From JBQTIU01 sp052387815 (GTDB lineage: Bacteria > Pseudomonadota > Alphaproteobacteria > CACIAM-22H2), in NCBI GenBank assembly GCA_052387815.1, contig JBQTIU010000028.1, positions 1 through 64,000 of the forward strand: a stretch of DNA of 64,000 nt, read 5' to 3'. Positions 55,303 through 63,938 of the stretch are shown piece after piece. Position 1 is the first letter of the stretch, and each line of letters begins with the position of its first letter. The notes below the pieces were generated by a model, which saw only the letters and a program-made list of their open reading frames with translations, ran no database searches and had not been told where the DNA came from. Made by a program: the position numbers and the translations under genes.

Positions 55303-57552
55303 ATGGCGTCGCCGCATCCCGAGTCGGCTCCGGATTCCCGCCCCTTCGGCCATCTCGACGCGCTCAACGAGCGCCAGCGCGAGGCCGTGGAGGCGCTCGA
55401 GGGCGCGCTCCTCGTCCTCGCCGGGGCCGGGACCGGCAAGACCCGGGTGCTGACCACGCGACTCGCCCACCTGCTGGCGACTCGCCGCGCCTGGCCGTCG
55501 CAAATCCTGGCCGTCACCTTCACCAACCGGGCGGCGGCCGAGATGCGCGCCCGGGTCGCGGAGTTGATCGAGGGGATGGCCGAGGGGCTGTGGCTCGGGA
55601 CCTTCCACGCGCTCGGCGCGCGCATCTTGCGCCGGCATGCCGAGCTGGTCGGCCTCAAGCCCAATTTCACCATCCTCGATGCCGACGACCAGGTCCGCCT
55701 GGTGAAGCAACTCCTCGAAGCGGAACGGATCGACGATCGCCGCTGGCCGGCGCGCGCGGTGCTCGAGGTCATCGAGCGCTGGAAGGACCGCGGGCTCGCG
55801 CCCGAAAAAGTGCCGGCGGAATCGGTCGGCGAGGTGGCGGACGGGCGGGCGCTCGACCTCTACGTCCGCTACCAGGAGCGCCTGCGAACCTTGAACAGCG
55901 CCGATTTCGGCGACCTCTTGCTCCACAACCTGACGCTGTTCACCACCCGCCCCGAGGTGCTCGCCGAATACCACCGGCGCTTCCACTACATCCTGGTCGA
56001 CGAGTACCAGGACAGCAATGTCGCGCAATACCTGTGGCTGCGCCTCTTGGCCCAGGGCCATCGCAACCTCTGTTGCGTGGGCGACGACGACCAGTCGATC
56101 TACGGCTGGCGCGGGGCCGAGGTCGGCAACATCCTGCGTTTCGAGCGCGATTTTCCGGGCGCCAAGGTGGTGCGGCTCGAACAGAATTACCGCTCGACGC
56201 GCCACATCCTGGGGGCCGCCGCGGGGCTCATCGCCCACAACCAGGGCCGGCTCGGCAAGACGCTGTGGACCGCCGCCGAGGGCGGGGAGAAGGTGATCGT
56301 GCGGGCGGTCTGGGACGGCGAGGACGAGGCGCGCTTCGTCGGCGAGGAGATCGAAGCCCTGCAGCGCCACGGCCGGGCGCTGGGCGGGATCGCCGTGCTG
56401 GTGCGCGCCGGCTTCCAGACCCGCGAGTTCGAGGAGCGGCTGATCGCGCTCGGCATCCCCTACCGCGTGATCGGCGGCCCGCGCTTCTACGAGCGCCAAG
56501 AGATTCGCGACGCCATCGCCTATTGCCGGGTCGTGGTCCAGAGCGCCGACGACCTCGCCTTCGAGCGCATCGTCAACCTCCCGCGCCGCGGCATCGGCGA
56601 TGCAAGCATGCAGACCGTTCATCGCCTGGCGCGCGCCGAGGCTCTTCCGCTCACCGCGGCGGCGCGACGCCTGGTCGAGGGCGATGACCTCAAGGCCGGG
56701 GCGCGGCGCGCGCTCAAGGGCCTGATGGCCGATTTCGACCGCTGGTCGGCCGCGCTCGCCACCGCCCATCACGCCACGCTCGCCCAGACCATCGTCGAGG
56801 AATCCGGGCTGATCGACATGTGGCGGGCCGAGCGCGGCCCGGGGGCGCCGGCCCGGCTCGAAAACTTGCAGGAACTCGTCGCCGCGATCGAGGAGTTCGA
56901 GACCCTGCCGGGGTTCCTCGAGCACGTCAGCCTGGTGATGGAGAACGCCGAGCGTCCGCCCGGCGACATGGTCAGCCTGATGACGCTGCACAGCGCCAAG
57001 GGCCTCGAGTTCGACACCGTGTTCCTGCCGGGTTGGGAGGAAAACTTGTTGCCCCACCCCCGCGCGCTCGAGGAAAAGGGCGAGGGCGCGCTCGAGGAGG
57101 AGCGCCGCCTCGCCCATGTCGGCTTGACGCGGGCCCGCACCCGCGCCGTGGTCTCCTTCGCCTTGAGCCGGCGCATCCACAATCTTTGGCAGTCGAGTCC
57201 GCCCTCGCGCTTCGTCGGCGAACTGCCGGGCGAGCATGTCGACCACGCGAGCCAAGTCGGACTGCGGGGCGCGGCGCGGCGCGGCGCGGCCCACGGACTG
57301 GCGGATCATGCCGGGGCGTTGGTCGCCTCGTCTCGCTTCGGCCGGCCGGCGAGCGGGCCGCCGATCGAGGCCGGTGCGTGGTCGGTTTCCACGCGCACCC
57401 CGCCCGCGCGCCCGTACGCGGCCGGCGAGCGCATCTTCCACGCCAAGTTCGGCTATGGCCGGGTGGTCGGCGTCGAGGCGGGCAAGCTCGAAATCGAGTT
57501 CGAACGCGCCGGGCGCAAGAAGGTCATGGACTCCTTCGTCGAACCGGCGTGA
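55303..57552 (+). CDS. UvrD/PcrA-like superfamily I DNA helicase
   Basis: A 749-residue ATP-dependent 3'-5' helicase. Q-motif LNERQREAVEALEGALLVLA with Walker A GAGTGKTRVLTTR, motif II DEYQDSN, motif III GDDDQSIYGWRGAEV, motif IV QNYRSTRHI, motif V LMTLHSAKGLEFDTVFLPGW and motif VI EERRLAHVGLTRARTRAV, then a C-terminal Tudor-like tail IFHAKFGYGRVVGVEAGKLE. This set is that of PcrA/UvrD, acting in repair and in removing RecA or stalled replication. Start ATG 55303 is chosen over GTG 55282. prmA starts 48 nt downstream. Confidence 0.94.
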   Translation: MASPHPESAPDSRPFGHLDALNERQREAVEALEGALLVLAGAGTGKTRVLTTRLAHLLATRRAWPSQILAVTFTNRAAAEMRARVAELIEGMAEGLWLGTFHALGARILRRHAELVGLKPNFTILDADDQVRLVKQLLEAERIDDRRWPARAVLEVIERWKDRGLAPEKVPAESVGEVADGRALDLYVRYQERLRTLNSADFGDLLLHNLTLFTTRPEVLAEYHRRFHYILVDEYQDSNVAQYLWLRLLAQGHRNLCCVGDDDQSIYGWRGAEVGNILRFERDFPGAKVVRLEQNYRSTRHILGAAAGLIAHNQGRLGKTLWTAAEGGEKVIVRAVWDGEDEARFVGEEIEALQRHGRALGGIAVLVRAGFQTREFEERLIALGIPYRVIGGPRFYERQEIRDAIAYCRVVVQSADDLAFERIVNLPRRGIGDASMQTVHRLARAEALPLTAAARRLVEGDDLKAGARRALKGLMADFDRWSAALATAHHATLAQTIVEESGLIDMWRAERGPGAPARLENLQELVAAIEEFETLPGFLEHVSLVMENAERPPGDMVSLMTLHSAKGLEFDTVFLPGWEENLLPHPRALEEKGEGALEEERRLAHVGLTRARTRAVVSFALSRRIHNLWQSSPPSRFVGELPGEHVDHASQVGLRGAARRGAAHGLADHAGALVASSRFGRPASGPPIEAGAWSVSTRTPPARPYAAGERIFHAKFGYGRVVGVEAGKLEIEFERAGRKKVMDSFVEPA

Positions 57553-57600
57553 GGGCAGGCCCCGACGTCATCCTCATCATCTTCGAGGCCCGCAACCCCG

Positions 57601-59178
57601 ATGTGGCGAATCGGCTTGGCCGCCGACGCGCGCTCGCACAGCCATTTCATGGCGGCGCTCGACGGGCTTTGCGACGCCGTCTCGGCGTTCGAGACGGCGG
57701 GCGGGCGATGGCGGATCGAGGCCCTCGCGCTGGCCGCGCCGGACCGCAGGGCCATCGCCAAGCGCCTGGCGCGGGCCGCGGCGAGCCTGGGCCAGCCCGA
57801 GCCGGTCGCGGTCATCGAGGCGATGCCGGCGGTCGACTGGCTGGCCGAAAACCGCCGGTCCTTTCCGCCGTTCAGCATCGGCCGCTATTTCATCCACGCA
57901 ACCCATGGACGCGCCTGCCCGCCGGCCAGCGCGACCGCCATCGCGCTTGACGCCGGGGCCGCCTTCGGCTCGGGCGAGCACGCGACCACGCGCGGCTGCC
58001 TGTTGGCGCTCGACCGTCTCGCGCGGACCGGGCGCTGCCGGCGGGCGCTCGATCTCGGTTGCGGATCGGGCATCCTCGCGATCGCCATCGCCAAGACCTG
58101 GCGGCGGTGCCGGCAGGTGGCGGCCGCCGATAGCGATCGCGACGCGGTCCGCATTGCGGCCGAGAACGCGGTGCGGAACGGGGTGGCGCGGCCCATCGAG
58201 GTCGTGCTGAGCGCCGGATTCGCCGGACTGTCGGCGCGGCGGGGCTATGACCTCGTGGTCGCCAATCTCCTGGCCGCGCCCTTGTGCCGGCTCGCGCCCG
58301 ACATCGCCCGCGCCATCCGACCGCGGGGCATCGCGGTTCTATCGGGCCTGCTCGGGGCCGAGGAAGCGGCGGTGCTGGCCGCGTATCGGACGCAGGGGCT
58401 TTGGCTCCGCCGCCGGATCGCGATCGCGGGCTGGCATACCCTCGTCGTGGCGCGCGGCCGGGCCACGTCATGCGAACGGCGGCCGGCAAGGGGCTGCGGT
58501 CGCGATCGATCGGGCCGCCGGCGATCAGGCGGCGATGTTGGGCCGGTTGGCGTTGCTCGGAGGCGCGCTCTCCGCCGTGCCGACGAGGCCCCGGAACGGC
58601 ACATAGCGACCCGCCGCCACCGCCGGAATGTCGCCGCGCGAAAGGCCGATATCGGCGAGCGCCCGGTCGTCGAGCGACATCAGCTCGTCATAGGCTCGCT
58701 GCCGGCGCCGCCAGGCTCGATAGCGCGCCGCGATGCCGGCGAACAGGCGCGCCATCGCGCCCCCCACCCGGCCGGTCCATTCGGCGACATAGGCGGCGCG
58801 CATGGCGCGCGCGGCGTGCAGGATCGCTTCCTGCCGGTTGGCGTCGTATTCGAACATGAGGTGTCCCCCGCGGGCCGCCATCAGGCCGCAACTGGCAGTT
58901 CGTTCGCGTTGTGGGCCGGGCCGCTCTCCTTGATCGTCCAGCGCCTGCTGTCGTCGCGCGGCGCCAGGCCCGCCGCCACCTGGGCGATGGTGCCGCGGGT
59001 CAACCCGATATCGGCAAGCAGCCGGTCGTCGAGCGCCTCCAACTCGGCAATGGTGGCCTTCCTATTCGACCAGGCCTTGATGGCGCCGAACAGGCGGGCT
59101 AGCGCCTGGCTGGCCTGGACCAGGATCTCGGCGGCTCGCTCCGCGCGCTGGCGCTCCGCCTCGAAACGGACGCCGTAA
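57601..59178 (+). CDS. prmA: Ribosomal protein L11 methyltransferase PrmA, frame without its usual stop
   Basis: Residues 1-290 are PrmA: N-terminal substrate domain, then the methyltransferase core GAAFGSGEHATTRGCLLALD, CRRALDLGCGSGILAIAIAK, DSDRDAVRIAAENAVRNGV and DLVVANLLAAPLCRLAPDIA (NLLA active-site motif), ending GWHTLVVARGR at about 58470, where family members stop. Here no stop occurs and the frame runs 235 residues further, antisense through two DUF1127 genes, in low-complexity Arg-rich sequence to 59178. Either the stop was lost, or a sequencing indel hides it. The enzyme part itself looks intact. Confidence 0.8.
   Translation: MWRIGLAADARSHSHFMAALDGLCDAVSAFETAGGRWRIEALALAAPDRRAIAKRLARAAASLGQPEPVAVIEAMPAVDWLAENRRSFPPFSIGRYFIHATHGRACPPASATAIALDAGAAFGSGEHATTRGCLLALDRLARTGRCRRALDLGCGSGILAIAIAKTWRRCRQVAAADSDRDAVRIAAENAVRNGVARPIEVVLSAGFAGLSARRGYDLVVANLLAAPLCRLAPDIARAIRPRGIAVLSGLLGAEEAAVLAAYRTQGLWLRRRIAIAGWHTLVVARGRATSCERRPARGCGRDRSGRRRSGGDVGPVGVARRRALRRADEAPERHIATRRHRRNVAARKADIGERPVVERHQLVIGSLPAPPGSIARRDAGEQARHRAPHPAGPFGDIGGAHGARGVQDRFLPVGVVFEHEVSPAGRHQAATGSSFALWAGPLSLIVQRLLSSRGARPAATWAMVPRVNPISASSRSSSASNSAMVAFLFDQALMAPNRRASAWLAWTRISAARSARWRSASKRTP
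58525..58857 (-). CDS. DUF1127 protein
   Basis: A 110-residue protein ending in a DUF1127 motif: RYRAWRRRQRAYDELMSLDD, RALADIGLSRGDIPAVAAGR. These small Arg-rich proteins are common in alphaproteobacteria; one characterised member (CcaF1) binds RNA and others affect phosphate and carbon use. Here the first 55 residues are an extra N-terminal helix pair (ANRQEAILHAARAMRAAY). The start is MFEYDAN. It lies antisense to the prmA extension. Confidence 0.85.
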   Translation of the reverse strand: MFEYDANRQEAILHAARAMRAAYVAEWTGRVGGAMARLFAGIAARYRAWRRRQRAYDELMSLDDRALADIGLSRGDIPAVAAGRYVPFRGLVGTAESAPPSNANRPNIAA

Positions 59179-59207
59179 TAGCCATTGGGTCGATCATCGT
59201 AGCTCAT
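58881..59207 (-). CDS. DUF1127 protein, paralogue
   Basis: A 108-residue DUF1127 protein, paralogous to the neighbour 23 nt downstream: KAWSNRKATIAELEALDDRL, LADIGLTRGTIAQVAAGLAP. The start MSYDDRP has a GGAGCAAAG ribosome site 3 nt upstream of the usual spacing. The N-terminal half (RAERAAEILVQASQALARL) is amphipathic. The two probably arose by duplication and share a promoter near 59260-59360. Confidence 0.85.
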   Translation of the reverse strand: MSYDDRPNGYYGVRFEAERQRAERAAEILVQASQALARLFGAIKAWSNRKATIAELEALDDRLLADIGLTRGTIAQVAAGLAPRDDSRRWTIKESGPAHNANELPVAA

Positions 59208-59449
59208 CGTCTTTGCTCCCGTTGTCTTGCTATTTAGGCCGGCCCGCTGAGGTTGGGCCGGCCATGGGGCCGCGCCCCTCCGTGTGCCATTGAAATTAGA
59301 ACGGCGGGCTCGAGTTTGGAGTGACATTGCTGCGACGCAGCATTGCAAAATTTGCATGGAATAAAGCGTCAGCGTTGAGCGTGGCTTGCACGGCCACAGA
59401 GGAAATAGATGTAATAAAACAAGTATCTTCCATCACAGTTTCGCAATAA
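59208..59449 (-). promoter_or_regulatory. Upstream region of the DUF1127 pair with two inverted repeats
   Basis: Holds a perfect 9-bp inverted repeat GGCCGGCCC / GGGCCGGCC (59237-59245 and 59255-59263), which would form a hairpin in the mRNA leader 30-56 nt before the start codon, and a perfect TGCAAA-A-TTTGCA repeat (59344-59356), a possible operator or promoter-proximal protein site. The rest is AT-rich and carries no gene. Confidence 0.5.
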
Positions 59450-59511
59450 TCTTTCGTCACCAAGCAGCGTTATATTTGCATGGTCTGAAGCCCGCCCGGA
59501 CCCGGGTCCGG
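59450..59511. repeat. 62-bp direct repeat, left copy
   Basis: Identical over 62 bp to 63939-64000 at the right edge of the window. It begins TCTTTCGTCACC and ends ACCCGGGTCCGG, a GC-rich end with internal CCCGGG palindrome. It stands just before the broken xerC gene. The bases after it differ or are beyond the window for the other copy. Confidence 0.97.
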
Positions 59512-59539
59512 CTACGGGCGGGTTGCGCCACCAGGGTTC

Positions 59540-60363
59540 CCCGAGCTCGTCCGGCTGCGCGCCGGCGATTTCCGCGCCTGGCTGGCGGCGCGTCGGGCCG
59601 ACGGCCGCGTCGCGGCGTCGAACGCCCGGGCGCTCGCGGTGGTGCGCAACTTCTTCGGCTGGCTCGACCGGCAGGGCCTGGCGCACAACGCCCGAGCTCG
59701 CCACGTTGCGCACGCCGAAGCTCCCCCATGCCGTGCCTAAGCCCCTGGCGATCGCCGACGCCGAGGCGGTGCTGGAGGCGGGCGAGCGGGCGGGCGAGCC
59801 GGCGTGGCTCGGGCGCGCGCGACCGGGCGGTCCTGACCCTGCTCTACGGCGCGGGGATGCGCATCGACGAGGCGCTGTCGCTGAACCGGCGGGTGCTGCC
59901 GCTCGGCGAGACGCTGAGCGTCCTCGGCAAGGGGCGCAAGCAGCGCCTGGGGCTGCTGCTGCCGGCGGTGCGCACCGCGATCGAGGCGTACGTCCGGCTG
60001 GTGCCGGGGAACAAGGGCCCGGACGACCCGCTGTTCCTCGGGGCGCGCGGCAAGCGCCTGCAAGCCGGCGTGGTGCAGCGGCACCTGCGCCGCATCCGCG
60101 CCCGGCTCGGGCTGCCCGACACCGCCACGCCGCCCGCACTGCGCCACAGCCTCGCCACCCACCTGCCGAGCGCCGGGGGTGACCTGCGCGCCATCCAGGA
60201 GCTGCTCGGCCACGCCTCGCTGTCGACCACGCAGCGCTACACCGAGGTCGACGCGGCGCGGCTCATCGAGGTGTTCGAGGCCGCCCATTCCCGGGCGCGC
60301 GGGGAGAGGCATCACCAACCTTCGATATGTGGCGGCCTTGTACGCTGTCGACCGTTCGGGTAG
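59540..60363 (+). pseudogene. xerC: Tyrosine recombinase XerC, frameshifted
   Basis: Three frames hold consecutive XerC pieces: core-binding domain LVRLRAGDFRAWLAARRADG and NFFGWLDRQGLAHN to about 59690; then PELATLRTPKLPHAVPKPLA to about 59815; then the catalytic domain ARDRAVLTLLYGAGMRIDEA with the active-site Arg, RHSLATHLPSAGGDLRAIQE (His, Arg), LLGHASLSTTQRYTEVD (Tyr) and a tail to the stop at 60363. At least two single-base shifts, and the first N-terminal residues are missing, so it is not functional. It abuts the left direct repeat, where a full gene might have been interrupted. Confidence 0.8.
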
Positions 60364-60500
60364 CTTGGGGAGCACTGCTGACCAAAGGGGAGTAGCCTTA
60401 CTGCACGTGCCGTCAAGACGGGAGTTTCTCCCCGGCCGTGCAGGCAGCGCGACAGCGTTGCAGCAAGACCTTTGCCAGGATCGGTGAGTCATATGGGTCT

Positions 60501-60520
60501 GCCTTCACTCGGGTGAAGGC
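60501..60520 (+). other. Hairpin before the uspA-like gene
   Basis: GCCTTCAC-TCGG-GTGAAGGC forms a perfect 8-bp stem with a tetraloop, about 96 nt before the start codon of the universal stress protein. It lacks a U tract. The gap 60364-60616 contains no other recognisable element. Confidence 0.5.
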
Positions 60521-60616
60521 CGACCGGTGTCGGCTTGCCGGTGGATGACCCATAGCAGCCGTCGGCACAGCGCCGGCGTTCTGCGTGGCGCTCTACCAAC
60601 TGGACGGAGGCTGGCT

Positions 60617-61054
60617 ATGTTGAAGGCGCTCGTTCCCGTTGATGGCTCAGCGAATTCCATTCAAGCCATCCGGCACGTCATCAAGCTCATCAAGGACCGG
60701 GAACCTCTCGAAGTCCACCTGCTCAATGTGCAACCCTCGCTCGATGGTGAGACAACGAGATTTGTCTCCCACAGGACGGTCGAGGAGTTTCACCGCGAGG
60801 AGGGTGTCAAGATATTGCGGCCAGCCTGCGACCTGCTGGATGCCGCCGGGATTCCTTACCATTGTCACGTTGGGGTGGGTCGTCCGGCCAAAGTCATCGC
60901 TCACTACGCCAACGATCTGCACTGCGACAAACTCATCATGGGCACGAGGGGCCTTGGCACGATATCCCAGCTGCTCCTCGGATCTGTAACTCATGAAGTG
61001 ATTCATCTTATCGATCCGGCGATCCCGGTGACGTTGGTGAAAAAACCTCGCTGA
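60617..61054 (+). CDS. Universal stress protein
   Basis: A 145-residue UspA-fold protein. Signs are KALVPVDGSANSIQAIRHVI at the N-terminus and the nucleotide loop DKLIMGTRGLGTISQLLLGS, followed by VTHEVIHLIDPAIPVTLVKK, the G-2x-G-9x-G-S/T pattern of ATP-binding members. Start ATG at 60617 with GGAGG 6 nt upstream. It precedes the cation ATPase by 17 nt, suggesting an operon for metal or acid stress. Base composition is a little less GC-biased than the main chromosome. Confidence 0.9.
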   Translation: MLKALVPVDGSANSIQAIRHVIKLIKDREPLEVHLLNVQPSLDGETTRFVSHRTVEEFHREEGVKILRPACDLLDAAGIPYHCHVGVGRPAKVIAHYANDLHCDKLIMGTRGLGTISQLLLGSVTHEVIHLIDPAIPVTLVKKPR

Positions 61055-61071
61055 CGGCGGGGGCGGATGCA

Positions 61072-63804
61072 ATGCGAACTGGGAAGACCGTCATGGATCA
61101 TGACACGAACGGCAATCTCGCCGCGGTCGCTAACGCCGGCGTTCCCGCGTGGCACGCGCTGTCGTTCGAGGAAACCGCCGAACATCTGAATGCGTCCCCT
61201 AACCTCGGGCTTTCGCATGAGGAAGCAGCCCGCCGCCTCTCCATTCACGGCCGCAACGAGATTCGTGAGGAGGGGCGACGCAGCGTGTGGAAAATTCTTC
61301 TCGGTCAGTTCACCGATTTCATGATCATTCTTCTGATCTTGGCCGCGGCCATCTCTGGAATCGTCGGCGAGCCCGAGGATGCCATCGTGATCCTGGCGAT
61401 CGTCGTGCTGAATGCGTTGATCGGATTCATTCAAGAATACCGCGCCGAGCGCGCATTACAGGCTCTGAGAAAGCTGGCGGCGATCCGCGCCAAGGTCATT
61501 CGGGACGGTCATATCACCACCATTCTCGCACCTGAACTGGTGCCTGGAGACGTCGTCCTATTGGAGGCAGGCAGTGGCGTGCCTGCCGACCTTCGGCTCA
61601 TGGAGGTCATACAACTAAAGATCGAAGAAGCGGCACTGACCGGGGAATCCCAGCCGGTCGAGAAAAGCACCGCTTCGCTAAGCGATCGAGAGTCGCCGTT
61701 GGGCGACAGGATAAACATGGCCTACACCGGAACGATCGTGACCTACGGTCGGGGCCGCGGCATTGCCGTCAGTACCGGCATGCGGTCGGAGCTCGGAAAA
61801 ATCGCCACCCTCCTGGCGGCCACGGAGGAGCCCAAGACGCCCCTGCAAAGGCGTCTCGCCAAGTTCGGCAAGCAATTGGCTCTGGCCGCGATCGGAATAT
61901 GCATCTTGGTCTTTATCGGCGGCGTGGCGCGGGGCGAATCGATTTTGCTGATGTTTCTCACCGCGGTCGCCCTAGCCGTGGCGGCCGTTCCGGAAGCCTT
62001 GCCGGCGGTGGTGACCATATCCTTGGCGCTTGGGGCCCAGAGAATGGTCGGCAAGAATGTCTTGATCCGCCGGTTGCCCGCGGTGGAGACGTTGGGCTCG
62101 GTGACGTACGTCTGTTCCGATAAAACCGGAACGCTCACGGAAAATAAAATGCGTGCCGAGGCGTACTTCATAAACGGCGGTATCCTTGACGAGGTATCGG
62201 AAACGGTCGTTCAGCAACCATCCTGCCGTTTGTTGTTCTCGGCGCTCGCGCTAAACAACGATGCCAACACGGATAAAGACGGCAGGGTGATCGGTGACCC
62301 AACGGAAGCAGCCCTGTACGGCGCCGCGCGACTTGCCGGCTACGACAAGACGGCACTGGAACGAGACATGCCCCGCATCGCGGAGCTGCCGTTCGATTCG
62401 GAGCGCAAGTGCATGACCACGCTGCACCGCGGGCATACCGGCGTGGTCGCGTTCACCAAGGGTGCGCCCGAAAGGGTGATCGAGCGATGCGCGATGTGCC
62501 TGACGGATGCGGGATTGGGTCGAATCGACGTAAGATCGCTGATACATCAAGCCGACCAGATGGCGTCGCAAGGCCTGCGCGTGCTTGCCGTCGCACATCG
62601 GGAGTGGCCGGATCTCCCAGCGGATCTGTCGCCGCACTTTGTCGAACGCGACCTGGTGTTCATTGGCCTGGTCGGTCTCATCGACCCCCCTCGGCCGGAG
62701 GTGGCGGCCGCCGTGGCGGAATGCAAATCGGCCGGCGTCACACCGATCATGATCACCGGGGACCATCCGTTGACGGCGCGTGCGATCGCATCGCGTGTAA
62801 ATATCATCAACGACGGCGGCCTCGTCGTGACCGGTCGACAGCTGGCGCAGATGACCGGCGATAGCCTGGCCGAACAGGTCAACGACATCGGCGTTTACGC
62901 CCGGGTCGACCCGGAGCAGAAGATAAGAATCGTGCAAGCGTTGCAGGACAAGGGTGAATTCGTTGCCATGACCGGCGATGGCGTCAATGACGCGCCGGCA
63001 TTGAAGCGTGCCGATATCGGCGTTGCGATGGGCAATATCGGCACCGATGTCGCCCGAGAAGCGTCGCATATGGTGCTACTCGATGATAACTTCGCCAGCA
63101 TCGTGGCCGCTGTACGCGAGGGGCGGCGCATTTACGACAACATCCGCCGGTTCGTAAGATATGCATTGGCCGGTAATACCGGCGAGATCGTGACGATCGC
63201 CGTGGCACCGTTTCTGGGTTTGCCGCTGCCGCTCCTGCCGATCCATATCTTGTGGGTCAACCTGGTCACCGATGGACTGCCGGGGTTGGCATTGGCCGTG
63301 GAACCAGCCGAGAAGGGGATCATGCAACGACCCCCGCGGCATCCCAGGGAAAGCATTTTTTCTCGCGGTTTGGGAATACAAGTCGTATGGGTCGGGCTCT
63401 TGATTGGGGGCTTGTCCATTTTCACCCAAGTGTGGGCGATGGGGAACGGGTCGGAGAACTGGCAGACCATGGTGTTTACCACTCTGACGTTCGCCCAGCT
63501 ATTTCAGGTGATGGCGATACGTTCGGATCGCGAGTCGCTCTTCCAGCAGGGACTCGGATCCAACTTGCCGTTGCTTGGCACAGTGGTGCTGACCACGGCC
63601 CTGCAATTGGTGGTGATTTATTCTCCATTCCTGAACGACCTGCTTAAGACACGGCCCTTGAGCCTGGACGAGCTGGCGTTCTGTTTCTTTGTGCCGAGCA
63701 CGGTATTTGCTGCCATCGAGGCAGAGAAGTGGCTCACTCGGAAAGGTTGGAGCCATCGTCATGCAGCGAGCCAACTGGCGGAGCGAGTGCGCTGCTCTCG
63801 ATGA
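61072..63804 (+). CDS. P2-type cation-transporting ATPase (calcium-type, PacL-like)
   Basis: A 910-residue P-type ATPase. Actuator TGES in AALTGESQPVEK, transmembrane-4 PEALPAVVTISLALG (calcium-pump type), phosphorylation CSDKTGTLTENKM, nucleotide domain FTKGAPERVIERC, hinge MTGDGVNDAPALKRADIGVA, and ten membrane segments ending before the C-terminal tail. Cation is calcium, magnesium or sodium by family; not fixed. An ATG 21 nt inside (MDHDTN) is an alternative start. Visibly less GC-rich with relaxed third positions, and lying between direct repeats, it looks acquired. Confidence 0.9.
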   Translation: MRTGKTVMDHDTNGNLAAVANAGVPAWHALSFEETAEHLNASPNLGLSHEEAARRLSIHGRNEIREEGRRSVWKILLGQFTDFMIILLILAAAISGIVGEPEDAIVILAIVVLNALIGFIQEYRAERALQALRKLAAIRAKVIRDGHITTILAPELVPGDVVLLEAGSGVPADLRLMEVIQLKIEEAALTGESQPVEKSTASLSDRESPLGDRINMAYTGTIVTYGRGRGIAVSTGMRSELGKIATLLAATEEPKTPLQRRLAKFGKQLALAAIGICILVFIGGVARGESILLMFLTAVALAVAAVPEALPAVVTISLALGAQRMVGKNVLIRRLPAVETLGSVTYVCSDKTGTLTENKMRAEAYFINGGILDEVSETVVQQPSCRLLFSALALNNDANTDKDGRVIGDPTEAALYGAARLAGYDKTALERDMPRIAELPFDSERKCMTTLHRGHTGVVAFTKGAPERVIERCAMCLTDAGLGRIDVRSLIHQADQMASQGLRVLAVAHREWPDLPADLSPHFVERDLVFIGLVGLIDPPRPEVAAAVAECKSAGVTPIMITGDHPLTARAIASRVNIINDGGLVVTGRQLAQMTGDSLAEQVNDIGVYARVDPEQKIRIVQALQDKGEFVAMTGDGVNDAPALKRADIGVAMGNIGTDVAREASHMVLLDDNFASIVAAVREGRRIYDNIRRFVRYALAGNTGEIVTIAVAPFLGLPLPLLPIHILWVNLVTDGLPGLALAVEPAEKGIMQRPPRHPRESIFSRGLGIQVVWVGLLIGGLSIFTQVWAMGNGSENWQTMVFTTLTFAQLFQVMAIRSDRESLFQQGLGSNLPLLGTVVLTTALQLVVIYSPFLNDLLKTRPLSLDELAFCFFVPSTVFAAIEAEKWLTRKGWSHRHAASQLAERVRCSR

Positions 63805-63938
63805 TGGACGATGGTTGCTCAAGAAATAGCGTATGATGAAGTGCCAAGCGATTGGTCGGGGTTCGCGAGTCCGGTTGGCAGCCCCGCCCCGCCGCCGCTA
63901 CTCGCGCGCCGGCCCGCGCCGGCGGATCAGCATAAGAT

